From contig CAJUFB010000036.1 in the NCBI GenBank assembly GCA_910585805.1, positions 1-34,292 on the forward strand: DNA of 34,292 nt, given 5' to 3'. The notes beneath the pieces were generated by a model. It saw only the letters and a program-made list of their open reading frames with translations, was not told the origin of the DNA and did not search any database. The position numbers and the translations under genes were made by a program. This document shows, piece after piece, positions 1-8,425 of this stretch. Source of the DNA: an uncultured Acetatifactor sp. GTDB lineage: Bacteria > Bacillota > Clostridia > Lachnospirales > Lachnospiraceae. How positions within the stretch are numbered: position 1 is the first letter of the stretch; each line of letters begins with the position of its first letter.

Positions 1-112
1 AATCAAGGGATAGCGCCATTTTGCATTTCTTTAAGTGTTAAAGATGGGATTATAGAGAGAAAAAATTAGCAATACTAAAGTGACGGCGCGGAATTTTGAA
101 AGGTTCATCTGA

Positions 113-141
113 TTGCAATTCCCACTGTTTTGTGATAAAAT
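113..141 (+). promoter_or_regulatory. Probable sigma-A promoter for the MraY-like gene
   Basis: TTGCAA (113-118) and TAAAAT (136-141) are separated by 17 bases, a good vegetative promoter match. A second candidate, an extended -10 TGtTATAGT at 157-165, lies downstream without a clear -35. Either would give a short leader before the ATG at 205. Confidence 0.5.
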
Positions 142-204
142 CATGATTACTGTACATGTTATAGTGTAAGTGAAAAACAGCACAAAGGTGCGGATAGGAG
201 CCAT

Positions 205-1170
205 ATGTTACATTTGATTGTATCCGGAGACCGGACATCCCTGCTTGCGCTGGGAGGGATTTTGTTTGCATTTGTGGCCACGGTATTGGCGACGGCGAAG
301 CTGGGAGAGTATCTGCCCAGGGACGAAGGCCGGGAATTTGCCCATGACGGTAAGCTTTCCGCGGGGAAGCCGAGAGGCGCAGGAATTATATTTGTGCTGG
401 CATTTGTGGCCGCGGCGCTTCTCTTTGCGCCTCTGAATGTGGAAATGATCATTTACATGCTTTTAGTGGTTGTCTGTATGATCACGGGATATCTGGATGA
501 TGCGGCGAAGACTCCATGGGGGGAAGTGCGGAAAGGATTCCTGGATCTGTGCGTGGCGGTGCTGACGGCCATGAACTTTTTGAAGTTTAATTCCAGCAGG
601 ATAGAACTGGCCTTTTTCAATGTGTGGCTTGACATTCCCAGGTGGCTGTTTATCGTTCTGGCGGTGATCCTGGTATGGGTTTCCGTAAATGTGACCAACT
701 GTTCGGACGGGGTGGACGGGCTGTCCGGGACACTGACGATCATTACGCTGACGACGATCTACATGGTGGACAGGGTCCTGAATGCGGGGAATCGTTTCCC
801 GTACCTGATCCTGCTTTTCGCGGCGTGCATTCTGGGGTATCTGTGGTACAATGCCACGCCCAGCCGTCTGATGATGGGAGATGCGGGATCCCGGGCCATG
901 GGGCTGTTTATCAGCATCGCCATATTGAAGACAAACCGCCCTTTTCTGTATATTCCCGTTGCGCTGGTGCTGATCCTGGACGGCGGGCTGGGGCTGATCA
1001 AGATATTTCTGCTGCGCTTTTTTAAGATTCATGTGCTGACGAAGGTAAGGACGCCGCTTCATGACCATGTGCGCAAGATCCTGGGCTGGTCTAATACACA
1101 GACGGTATTTCGGTTTGCCATCATCCAGATCTTGCTGGCCGTGGCTGTGGTTTACGGGATCGGAATGTAG
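205..1170 (+). CDS. MraY-like phospho-sugar transferase (glycosyltransferase family 4)
   Basis: This is a polytopic membrane enzyme of the family that moves a phospho-sugar from a UDP-sugar to undecaprenyl phosphate, as MraY does in peptidoglycan lipid I synthesis. The 321 residues are almost wholly hydrophobic helices. Family motifs are visible: GYLDDAAK (Asp98, Asp99), NVTNCSDGVDGL (162-173) and MGDAGSRAMG (Asp226). The C-terminal loop that is HHH in true MraY reads TPLHDH here (His286, Asp287, His288), and the N-terminal GTPTMGG-type motif is SAGKPRGAG. The protein is shorter than typical MraY (about 320-360). It stands outside a dcw cluster, so it is probably a paralogue with a modified substrate rather than the main MraY. 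AGGAG at 196-200 supports the ATG at 205, although the spacing is short. Confidence 0.75.
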   Translation: MLHLIVSGDRTSLLALGGILFAFVATVLATAKLGEYLPRDEGREFAHDGKLSAGKPRGAGIIFVLAFVAAALLFAPLNVEMIIYMLLVVVCMITGYLDDAAKTPWGEVRKGFLDLCVAVLTAMNFLKFNSSRIELAFFNVWLDIPRWLFIVLAVILVWVSVNVTNCSDGVDGLSGTLTIITLTTIYMVDRVLNAGNRFPYLILLFAACILGYLWYNATPSRLMMGDAGSRAMGLFISIAILKTNRPFLYIPVALVLILDGGLGLIKIFLLRFFKIHVLTKVRTPLHDHVRKILGWSNTQTVFRFAIIQILLAVAVVYGIGM

Positions 1171-1423
1171 GCTGCTGCGGCAGCGGCGTGTTTGGGGAGA
1201 GACCGCCGGGACGTTTTGCGTTGTACGCGCAGGAGATCTTGAGCCGGGAAAATACTGGTTTGGCGGATGAACGTATATTGTCCGACGATCCTTCGGAGAT
1301 TTCAGGTTTAACAGATTTTAGGCGGAACGTCGATGAAATTTGCAGTAAACTGCGACAAAGTTGCTGTCACTGCAGAGGTTTAAGGATTTATGCCGCAGAC
1401 ATGGCGGCGGAATGGAGCGTATT

Positions 1424-1927
1424 ATGTATGATCAACTGACACCCACTGATATCAGAAAGATGGAGGAGGAGATCGAGCACCGGAAGCTGGTGGTGCGGCC
1501 CAGGGCGCTGGAGGATGTGAAGGAGGCCAGGGCACAGGGAGACCTGAGCGAGAATTTTGAGTACTACGCGGCGAAGAAGTTCAAGAATCAGAACGAGAGC
1601 CGCATCCGCTATCTGGAGCGGATGATCAAAACCGCCAGGGTGATCTCCGAGGATTCCGCTGAGGACGAGGTGGGGATGAACAATACGGTAACGGTGGAAT
1701 TCATTGAAGACGGCAGTGTGGAAACCTACAGGATCGTCACCACGGTGCGGGGAAATTCCCTGGAGAACCTGATCAGCAACGAGAGTCCTCTGGGAAAGGC
1801 ACTGCTTGGAAAAAAGGAGGGAGATATCGCCCATGTGCAGGTGAATCCTTCCGTTGGATACGATGTGCGGATCACAAAGATTGAGAACACGATAGATGAC
1901 GGCAGCGACAAGATCAGGAGCTTTTAG
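1424..1927 (+). CDS. greA: Transcription elongation factor GreA
   Basis: GreA binds in the RNA polymerase secondary channel and stimulates cleavage of backtracked transcripts. The N-terminal part (about 1-75) is a charged helical coiled coil carrying the tip motif GDLSENFEY with the acidic residues that reach the active site. The C-terminal part has the FKBP-like GreA domain (GNSLENLISNESPLGKALLGKK). ATG 1424 is preferred, with GGAG at 1415-1418; ATG 1412 and an upstream in-frame ATG at 1361 are possible but extend past the family N-terminus. The predicted length of 167 residues is slightly above the usual 158. The stop codon TAG (1925-1927) directly abuts the ATG of the next gene, which implies translational coupling. 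Confidence 0.85.
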   Translation: MYDQLTPTDIRKMEEEIEHRKLVVRPRALEDVKEARAQGDLSENFEYYAAKKFKNQNESRIRYLERMIKTARVISEDSAEDEVGMNNTVTVEFIEDGSVETYRIVTTVRGNSLENLISNESPLGKALLGKKEGDIAHVQVNPSVGYDVRITKIENTIDDGSDKIRSF

Positions 1928-3430
1928 ATGAAAAATTATCTGTTATTTGATTTGGACGGGACTCTGACAGACCCCAAGGTAGGGATATGCACCTGTGTGC
2001 AGTATGCGCTGGCTTCTTTCGGGATAGAGGAGCCGGACCTGGACAGGCTGGAGCCTTTTATCGGGCCTCCGTTAAAGGACAGCTTTATGAAATTTTGCCA
2101 GATGGACGAGACGCAGGCGGAAGCTGCCATAGTAAAATACAGGGAGCGTTTCAGCGATAAGGGAATCCTGGAGAACAGGCTTTACGCCGGGATTCCCGAG
2201 ATGCTAAGGGATTTGAATTCAAGGGGTATGTTCATGGCGGTTGCATCCAGCAAGCCCACGGTGTATGTAAAGCGGATTTTGGAGCATTTCCAGATCGCGA
2301 AATATTTTAAGGTAGTGGTGGGAAGCGAGCTGGACGGCACCAGGACAGGTAAGGACGAGGTGGTCGCGGAAGCGCTGCGGCAGCTGTTCGGTGACCAGTC
2401 TGTAGAAAAGGATAAGGTTTATATGATCGGGGACCGCTGCTTTGACGTGGAGGGCGCTCATGCCCTGGGGATAGAAGCAGTGGGCGTTACTTATGGGTAC
2501 GGGGGCATGGAGGAGCTGAAGGAGGCAAAGGCTGACTATATCGTCCGCTCCGTGGAGGAACTGCGGAAATTCCTGCTGCGGGGCACGGAGGAAGAGAAGA
2601 AAATGACCACAGGCCAGCGGATCTGGCAGATCGCGATTCCCTTCCTGCTGTTTTTCATGGTAAGAAATATTGTGATCAATTTTGCTACTTTGCTCCTGGT
2701 CACTCTGGGTAACGGAAATTCGGGTGCAGGGGAGGCATTGCTGTTTATCCGGAACGAGGCAGGAGAATTGATCGGCCTGACGGGAAACGCGGCTAATATT
2801 GTGTCGGCGCTGGGGTTCCTGGGAGGGGCGGTGTCTGTTTTCGGGATCGCGAAAAAGACCATCGGAAGAGCTGCGGAGGATATGAAACTGCTGCACATAA
2901 AAGAGGAGCCGCCGAAGAATTATGTGCTTCTGGGGGCGGCCACGCTTGGGTTGGTATTTGGAGTGAATTTCCTGATGATGCAGCTGGGGGCCATAGAAGC
3001 TTCGGAATCCTATCAGTCGGTGGCGGAGAGCCAGCATGCCGCATGGCTGCCGGTGGGGCTTCTCTGCTACGGCGTCATAACAGCCGTTTCCGAAGAACTG
3101 CTGTTCCGGGGGATCTTCTATAACTGCTTCCGGCGCTATATGAAACTGCCGGCAGCGATGGCAATGTCCGCGGCATTGTTTGCGGTATATCACGGGAATT
3201 CGGTACAGGGGATTTACGCTTTTATCATGGGATTGTTTATGGTCTATGCTTATGAATATTTCGGGGATTTCCGGATGCCGGTTCTGATTCATATGATATC
3301 CAATATGCTGGCTTATGCCATGGGGTATGTGAATATTCCGCAGGCGGCATACTGGCCCGCAGGTATCGCGGGGCTGGTCTGCGGGGTCGGCAGTATCTGG
3401 CTGCTGAATCGGGAGAAGAAAGTATTCTGA
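1928..3430 (+). CDS. Fusion of HAD phosphatase and CPBP (CAAX-type) membrane protease
   Basis: One uninterrupted 500-residue frame joins two families. Residues 1-220 are a phosphoglycolate-phosphatase-like HAD hydrolase: DLDGT motif I (Asp8 nucleophile, Asp10), motif II Ser108 in ASSKP, Lys142, and motif IV GDRCFD (Asp169, Asp173). Residues 226-500 are a polytopic membrane domain of the CPBP/Rce1 family with EExxxR (Glu389, Glu390, Arg394), His422, and HxxxN (His455, Asn459), the expected metal and catalytic residues. Met226 (2603) sits behind GGAGG (2587-2591), so a separate membrane protein might also be made from an internal start. CPBP proteins are linked to prenyl-protein processing or bacteriocin immunity, while the HAD half would dephosphorylate a small metabolite. 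The substrate is unknown. The ATG directly follows the greA stop. Confidence 0.8.
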   Translation: MKNYLLFDLDGTLTDPKVGICTCVQYALASFGIEEPDLDRLEPFIGPPLKDSFMKFCQMDETQAEAAIVKYRERFSDKGILENRLYAGIPEMLRDLNSRGMFMAVASSKPTVYVKRILEHFQIAKYFKVVVGSELDGTRTGKDEVVAEALRQLFGDQSVEKDKVYMIGDRCFDVEGAHALGIEAVGVTYGYGGMEELKEAKADYIVRSVEELRKFLLRGTEEEKKMTTGQRIWQIAIPFLLFFMVRNIVINFATLLLVTLGNGNSGAGEALLFIRNEAGELIGLTGNAANIVSALGFLGGAVSVFGIAKKTIGRAAEDMKLLHIKEEPPKNYVLLGAATLGLVFGVNFLMMQLGAIEASESYQSVAESQHAAWLPVGLLCYGVITAVSEELLFRGIFYNCFRRYMKLPAAMAMSAALFAVYHGNSVQGIYAFIMGLFMVYAYEYFGDFRMPVLIHMISNMLAYAMGYVNIPQAAYWPAGIAGLVCGVGSIWLLNREKKVF

Positions 3431-3498
3431 TGCAAAGCGCTGTCGTACATATCGTCTGAAGAGGATGAGATGCCTGCAGAGGCGTCGTGGTGGGTGGA

Positions 3499-4344
3499 AT
3501 GAAATTTTCGATCATAACGGTGTGCTTGAATCCCGGGGAAAAATTAAATGCAACGCTGGACAGTGTGCTGAGGCAGAGCTGCCGGGATGCGGAAGTCATT
3601 TTGAAGGATGGGGGCAGCGTGGACGGTTCCGTAACGAAATGGCAGAAGGAGCATGCGGCGGATCCGGATGCAGGGAGAGTCAGGGTATTCGTGGAAAAGG
3701 ATACCGGGATTTACGATGCCATGAATCAGGCGGCGGCCCGGGCAGAGGGAGAATTTCTGCTGTTTCTGAACTGCGGGGATGTCTTTCCGGACGGTGAGGT
3801 GCTGGAGCGGACGAGGAAGGTGCTTGAGGAGGAACAGGCGGCAGGGACGGATATGGAACGGCTGGTGCTGTACGGGGATACCTGCAGCGGGAAGAACCAT
3901 GTGACGATCGCTTCCGCACCGGCGATTACCGGATTTACCTGTTACCGGAATATTCCGTGTCATCAGTCCTGCTTTTACAGCACGGCTTTATGCCGGGGAA
4001 AACCATACGATTTAAAGTATAAAATAAGAGCAGATTACGATCATTTTCTGTGGTGCTTTTATAAGGCGAAGGCCAGGATGCGGCATATGAACTTTCCGGT
4101 GGCGTCCTATGAAGGGGGCGGCTATTCGGAGAGCCGGGAGAACAGGGAGCGGGATAAGCAGGAGCACAGGCGGATTACGGCGGCTTACATGGGAAAGCTT
4201 GAACTGCTGAAGTACCGTGCTGTCATGGCTGTAACCCTGGCGCCGCTGCGCAGGGCGCTGGCGGAGAGCAGTGCTTTTTCCGGGGTGTATCATGGGCTGA
4301 AGGGGCTCTTATATGGATGCGGAGAGCGAGGCAGGGAAGGCTGA
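3499..4344 (+). CDS. Family 2 glycosyltransferase, WcaE-like
   Basis: This is a GT-A fold inverting glycosyltransferase that uses a nucleotide sugar, of the kind acting in capsule or exopolysaccharide assembly. The N-terminus FSIITVCLNPGEKL is the family opening. DGGSVDGS and EKDTGIYDAMNQ are followed by FLLFLNCGDVF, the counterpart of the LNSGD metal and nucleotide site in colanic-acid transferases. The protein is 281 residues, normal for the type. ATG 3499 is chosen over GTG 3487 because homologues start with M-x-x-S-I-I-T; only a weak G-rich ribosome site precedes it. It lies 68 bases after the fusion gene and is probably its operon partner. The acceptor sugar cannot be told. Confidence 0.8.
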   Translation: MKFSIITVCLNPGEKLNATLDSVLRQSCRDAEVILKDGGSVDGSVTKWQKEHAADPDAGRVRVFVEKDTGIYDAMNQAAARAEGEFLLFLNCGDVFPDGEVLERTRKVLEEEQAAGTDMERLVLYGDTCSGKNHVTIASAPAITGFTCYRNIPCHQSCFYSTALCRGKPYDLKYKIRADYDHFLWCFYKAKARMRHMNFPVASYEGGGYSESRENRERDKQEHRRITAAYMGKLELLKYRAVMAVTLAPLRRALAESSAFSGVYHGLKGLLYGCGERGREG

Positions 4345-4414
4345 GGGGAAGAGAACCTGTATTCAGCTACTTCCCGAGCCCGCGGGGTGAATAGATTGGC
4401 TTTGCTCCGGTCAT

Positions 4415-4443
4415 GCGGCAGTTCTTTTACCAGGCCGCTTTTT
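4415..4443 (+). terminator. Weak hairpin with T run
   Basis: GCGGC (4415-4419) pairs with GCCGC (4434-4438) around a 14-base loop, followed by five T. The stem is short. It may assist the stronger terminator 60 bases further on. Confidence 0.3.
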
Positions 4444-4502
4444 ATAGTAGAAAGTTTCTGTATTGAGTTCTTCAAAATCTTCAATGCTGTCAGGATTTTT
4501 TT

Positions 4503-4538
4503 CCACCTGTGCGGTTGCAATCCACAGGTGGATTTTTT
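4503..4538 (+). terminator. Intrinsic terminator after the glycosyltransferase gene
   Basis: CCACCTGTG (4503-4511) and CACAGGTGG (4523-4531) form a perfect 9 bp stem with an 11-base loop, followed by A and six T (4533-4538). It separates the housekeeping genes from the catabolic locus. The remaining gene-free sequence, 4345-4826, holds only the weak hairpin, this terminator, a small inverted repeat at 4579-4598 and the promoter at 4678. Confidence 0.75.
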
Positions 4539-4677
4539 GTGGGGTTTCTGTTTTGCGGGCTTCATTTCTGAAAGATTACTGTGACCAGTCTGTCACAGAT
4601 TTGCGAATCCAACAATTACAATCTGGAATACTGAAATATCACTTTCCTGTCAAAAATTAAAGATACGTTGTAAAATT

Positions 4678-4713
4678 CTATTGATTGAGCCGGATGAAAG
4701 GTCATGATACACT
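4678..4713 (+). promoter_or_regulatory. Candidate regulated promoter of the catabolic operon
   Basis: The 11-mer CTATTGATTGA (4678-4688) overlaps a -35-like TTGAGC (4685-4690). After 17 bases comes an extended -10, TGaTACACT (4705-4713). The same 11-mer occurs at the same distance from TACAAT in front of the binding-protein gene (22476-22511), suggesting a shared activator site. YesN is the obvious candidate, by inference only. Confidence 0.5.
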
Positions 4714-4826
4714 TAAGGCAGATGAAGGGCGGTGTTTTCATGGTTCATGAAAAGAAGAATCGGCGAAAAGGGCAATGTCAGATGGCTTCTGTAAAATGAA
4801 CCGGCAAAGATCAGGAGGGATTGCAT

Positions 4827-7280
4827 ATGAAGATTACGGAGCGTGGGGCAGCATGTTGCTCTGTTATACTGGGTGAAAAAGCAACCTGGCTGGAGACTCA
4901 TGCGGCGCAGGAACTGCGTCGCTATATATGGAAGATCAGCGGAGCCTGGCTTTTGATTGCAGGGGAGAGGGAGGCGGCTTCATTGTCTGGCGGAAGAATC
5001 CTGGTGGGCCGACCGGAGACACATGGCATGGTTCGTGCTTTTGAGGAGCAGGAGCATGTGCTGCCGGGGCAGAGTGAGACTGAAAATGACTGCATTGCGA
5101 TTGCGGCGCGGGGAGAAGTGCTGGTACTTGGCGGCTCAAATCAGCGCTCCGTCTATTACAGCGTATGTCATCTGCTCCAGGTGCAGTTCGGGGTTGGATT
5201 CTATTATGACGGGGATTCTTATGATCCGGAGCCGGATATGGCAGTTCCGGATATGACTCTGGTAGAACGTTCGGCATTTAAGTTTCGGCATACAGTGGGG
5301 CAGTGGGTATATAATTTCGGGGCGTTTCTCAACGCACAGGAGCGCCGCAGGGAATTGGACATGTATGCGCATAATAAGATAAATTCTTATCGGTTTTACA
5401 GCTGGAACAGTTATGTGCGCAAGCGAACTTTCCAGAAAATGGGGGTAAAGACGGAGCCTGTTACACCGGAGGACATTGCCCGGATGGAGGTAGTCCGGGA
5501 TACTGCGGAGTATGCCCGCAGCCTTGGGATCGAGACCATGGTGCAGATGATGCCTCAGGAAACCAGCCTGGAGTTTCTCAGGGTGTATCCGGACGCAAGG
5601 TACTTTGGCTGCGAGTGGGTGAAGGACGATGATGCGGAACCGGAGACTGTACCGTATCTTTATCCTGATGAACCATTATACAAGACCTTTGTGAAGGTTT
5701 TTGTGGAGACGTGGGTAGAAACCTACGGCCCGTGCCGCCATTTTTCGGCATGTCCGCCTTCGGAGCATCATATCTCCATGGATATGGATGATTATATTCG
5801 GATGAATCTGGATTTTGCGAAGTATACCTATGAAGCCATAAGGGAGGTAGTTCCGGATGCAAGGTTTTTCTTTGACGGATGGGGGGTGAGGGCCAATACG
5901 CCGCCGCATATCTGGACAATGCCGGGAGTCATGCAGCGATTTGTGGATACGCTGCCGGAGGAGGTGTATTTTCTGGATCTTTGGCCAAACAGGAAGGAAA
6001 CGGACAGTACTTTTCGTGAACCCATGTACCGGGATAAAAATTACGGTCCTCTGAGTCAGGCACGTTATATCCTGGAACCTTTGAATGAATTCGGAGGCGA
6101 TGACCATCTGCACGGCGATTTTGAACGTCACATTGAGGCTGCCAGGGAAATAGCTGACACATCTGTCGTTAAACATGGAGAAGGGTTTGGCAATTGTACG
6201 GAGCTGTGCGGATTCAGCCTGCATTTCTTTGACCTGCTGTTTAAGCTGGCGTGGAATCCGGAAAAAGTTACAGTGGAAGGCTTTTTGCGGGATACCGCGC
6301 TGCAGCGTTACGGGGCGGGGGCAGCAGAATTCGGAGTGAAGGCACTTGGCTGTCTGCACAAGGCTGTCTATTCTCACAGGGACAGTTCCCATGCCCGCTA
6401 TCAGAAGCGCTGTTACCTGGTGCGTCCTCAACGCCGCCTTGTACCGATAAAAGAATCACATGAGGTGGCGAGGCTCCTGGGGCAGTATATGCAGATCATG
6501 GCGGTTCTGGGGGACGGAGACAAGAACCGCTTTGCGGGACGCGATATGTTTGATGTGATGCGGCAGTATATTACGGAGTATTTTAACATGCATCTGCATT
6601 GTCTGTTCGAACTGTTTCTGGGGCGTGGGACATCTCAGGGGAATCTGCATCCGGCGTTTGAGATGCACGCCGCATTGCTGGAGCAGCTGCTGATACAATT
6701 GGAGCGGATGACAGGGGAGGATGAAGAGTCTTATGTGGAAACAAAAGTTCGCCTTTATGAAGGGCGGCCTTGTGACCCGGATGTGTCGGGCACCGATTGT
6801 ATGCCGGAGGATTTCCGCGGATGGATGCGGGATATGGGAACTACCTTTGCGAAAACGATCCCTAACCTGATCGATTACCCCAGCCGGGATTACCACGAAT
6901 TGATTCAGGGATACTATCATCCCCGTGTGACGGCCTGCATCGATTGTCTGCGTGCGTTTCTGGATGACGGAGGCGCTGCGGACGGCGCTGCGGTGGACAG
7001 TCTGCTGGAGAAGCGGTATATGGCAGTGGAACAGCGTTGGGTGGAAGAGGGATATGAGGTGACCAATGCCTGCTGCGGTGATCATCTGCCTCTGTGGAAG
7101 GCAGCGGAAAACGCCTGGAGGGCATTAAAGCAGCTGCCATTGGATGCGGATCTGCAGGAAAGCGGCAGAGCGGAGTCTGCGGCGGAAGTTATTGATGTAT
7201 TTGCCAGTTTTTCGGAAAATACGAATGCAGGGGAAACACGCTCATGGGTAAGTGAAAATCCGTTTTCGAAAAAGGGCTGA
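4827..7280 (+). CDS. GH89-like (alpha-N-acetylglucosaminidase-like) glycosidase
   Basis: This is a large (817-residue) cytoplasmic glycosidase; no signal peptide is present. Residues 1-140 look like the GH67/GH89-type N-terminal alpha/beta domain, ending in RSVYYSVCHLLQ and FGVGFYYD. The barrel follows the NAGLU pattern: WVYNFGAF/RELDMYAHNKIN, then YLYPDEPLYKTF, AIREVVPDARFFFDGW, VYFLDLW, and LEPLNEFGGDDHLHGDFER. Two acids line up with the GH89 catalytic pair: Glu313 in CPPSEHH and Glu459 in NCTELCGF, just before LLFKLAWNP. GH89 enzymes release alpha-linked GlcNAc from mucin-type or heparan glycans, but the flanks of both acids differ from the textbook motifs, so the substrate may not be GlcNAc. 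ATG 4827 has AGGAGG 8 bases upstream; TTG 4821 is less likely. It is the first gene of the operon. Confidence 0.65.
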   Translation: MKITERGAACCSVILGEKATWLETHAAQELRRYIWKISGAWLLIAGEREAASLSGGRILVGRPETHGMVRAFEEQEHVLPGQSETENDCIAIAARGEVLVLGGSNQRSVYYSVCHLLQVQFGVGFYYDGDSYDPEPDMAVPDMTLVERSAFKFRHTVGQWVYNFGAFLNAQERRRELDMYAHNKINSYRFYSWNSYVRKRTFQKMGVKTEPVTPEDIARMEVVRDTAEYARSLGIETMVQMMPQETSLEFLRVYPDARYFGCEWVKDDDAEPETVPYLYPDEPLYKTFVKVFVETWVETYGPCRHFSACPPSEHHISMDMDDYIRMNLDFAKYTYEAIREVVPDARFFFDGWGVRANTPPHIWTMPGVMQRFVDTLPEEVYFLDLWPNRKETDSTFREPMYRDKNYGPLSQARYILEPLNEFGGDDHLHGDFERHIEAAREIADTSVVKHGEGFGNCTELCGFSLHFFDLLFKLAWNPEKVTVEGFLRDTALQRYGAGAAEFGVKALGCLHKAVYSHRDSSHARYQKRCYLVRPQRRLVPIKESHEVARLLGQYMQIMAVLGDGDKNRFAGRDMFDVMRQYITEYFNMHLHCLFELFLGRGTSQGNLHPAFEMHAALLEQLLIQLERMTGEDEESYVETKVRLYEGRPCDPDVSGTDCMPEDFRGWMRDMGTTFAKTIPNLIDYPSRDYHELIQGYYHPRVTACIDCLRAFLDDGGAADGAAVDSLLEKRYMAVEQRWVEEGYEVTNACCGDHLPLWKAAENAWRALKQLPLDADLQESGRAESAAEVIDVFASFSENTNAGETRSWVSENPFSKKG

Positions 7281-7285
7281 CAGAT

Positions 7286-8380
7286 ATGGATATTTTTGAA
7301 GAGCTTGGTATCCGGCGGTATATCAACGCGCAGGATACATATACGAAATACGGCGCCAGCTGTATGGGTGCGGAAAGCCTGCGTGCAATGGCGGAGATAG
7401 CGGGCAGTATGGTGGATCTGGCGGAGGTCCAGGAAAAAACCGGGGATGCCATCGCCGCTCTTACGCGTAATCAGGGAGCCTATATTTCCAATGGGGCGGC
7501 AGGAGGACTGATGATATGTGCGGCTGCCTGTATGGCCCTGGACAGTGAGGAAGCATATCGCGCATTGCCGGAAAAGGGGGAGCGCAGGGACATTATCGTC
7601 CAGCGCGCGCAGCATAATATCTATGACAAAAGCATTGTGGCTGCGGGGGCGAATCTGGTTTTTCTGGGAGAGGAAAGCGTTGCGCCTTCCGAAGCGGAAC
7701 TGACAAATGCCATAACGGAAAAAACGGCGGCTGTCGCTTATTTCATTTACCATGGACGGAAGGGGTCGCTTCCCCTGGAGCGGGTATTGGAGATTGCGCA
7801 TACACATGGAGTGCCTGTGATCGTGGATGCGGCGGCGCAGAATCCTCCGGCGGAAAATCTGTGGCGTTTTACGGAAATGGGATCGGATATGGTCATTTTC
7901 AGTGGGGGGAAAGCACTGTGCGGCCCGCAGGATTCTGGTCTGATTCTGGGACGCCGGGAATGGATCGCGCGGTGCCGCCGCTGGGGTCCTCCTGCGGATG
8001 GCGTATGCCGCTGCTGTAAAACTTCCCGTGAGGCCATGGCTGGGCTCTATGCTGCGGTGAAGGCTTATCTGTCCCGTGATGAGGAGGCAGAAAGGCGCAG
8101 GCTGTCCGACGCATGCGCCCGGTTTGAACAGACGCTGCGCGCATGCGGTTTTGCACGGGTCTGGAGGGAGGAACAGGGGCCGGTGGGACAGGCTTTTCCA
8201 AGGGTATTCGGGGAGATGCCTCAGGGAAGCGCGGCATTGTTTTCAGAAAAAATGAAGAGCATAGGAGTGTATATCGGCTCTGATGAAGCGGATAATGTAT
8301 TGATCCTGAATCCGCTGATGCTTACGTCCCGGCAGGTGAAGGAAGTGTGTGCCGCCCTGCTTCGGTGTCATGGGATGTGA
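7286..8380 (+). CDS. SelA/DgaE-like PLP-dependent ammonia-lyase
   Basis: This is a fold-type I PLP enzyme of the SelA-related group that includes D-glucosaminate-6-phosphate ammonia-lyase (DgaE), which turns 2-amino sugar acids into 2-keto-3-deoxy acids plus ammonia. Visible marks are INAQDTYTKYG at the N-terminus, ISNGAAGGLMICAAACMA (68-84), the cofactor Asp181 in VIVDAAAQ, and the likely Schiff-base Lys209 in FSGGKALCGPQDSG. The 364 residues fit the family. True SelA is unlikely because there is no N-terminal tRNA-binding region and no selenocysteine genes lie nearby. It begins 5 bases after the glycosidase stop and is followed by two RidA genes, which handle the enamine/imine products of just such enzymes. 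Whether the substrate is phosphorylated is unknown. Confidence 0.75.
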   Translation: MDIFEELGIRRYINAQDTYTKYGASCMGAESLRAMAEIAGSMVDLAEVQEKTGDAIAALTRNQGAYISNGAAGGLMICAAACMALDSEEAYRALPEKGERRDIIVQRAQHNIYDKSIVAAGANLVFLGEESVAPSEAELTNAITEKTAAVAYFIYHGRKGSLPLERVLEIAHTHGVPVIVDAAAQNPPAENLWRFTEMGSDMVIFSGGKALCGPQDSGLILGRREWIARCRRWGPPADGVCRCCKTSREAMAGLYAAVKAYLSRDEEAERRRLSDACARFEQTLRACGFARVWREEQGPVGQAFPRVFGEMPQGSAALFSEKMKSIGVYIGSDEADNVLILNPLMLTSRQVKEVCAALLRCHGM

Positions 8381-8400
8381 GGGGGCTGTGTAGAGGTGGT

Positions 8401-8420
8401 TGCGGAACCGGAACAGGAGA
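8401..8420 (+). repeat. 20-base direct repeat at a ribosome-binding site, copy 1
   Basis: This sequence, which includes the AGGAGA ribosome site of the first RidA gene, is identical base for base to 10965-10984 in front of the RraA-like gene. The identity stops exactly at both ends. Confidence 0.8.
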
Positions 8421-8425
8421 AAAGA

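Noticed and set aside
1188..1439. 83-codon open frame between the MraY-like gene and greA
   Set aside because: No ribosome site or homology-like pattern; overlaps the greA start in another frame.
4579..4598. CTGTGAC-N6-GTCACAG, CRP-like inverted repeat
   Set aside because: TGTGA and TCACA are 8 bases apart, not 6 as in CRP sites, and CRP control is not expected in this lineage. There is no T run for a terminator.
7286..8380. Annotation as selenocysteine synthase SelA
   Set aside because: Too short, no SelB or SECIS context, and the neighbourhood is amino-sugar catabolism.
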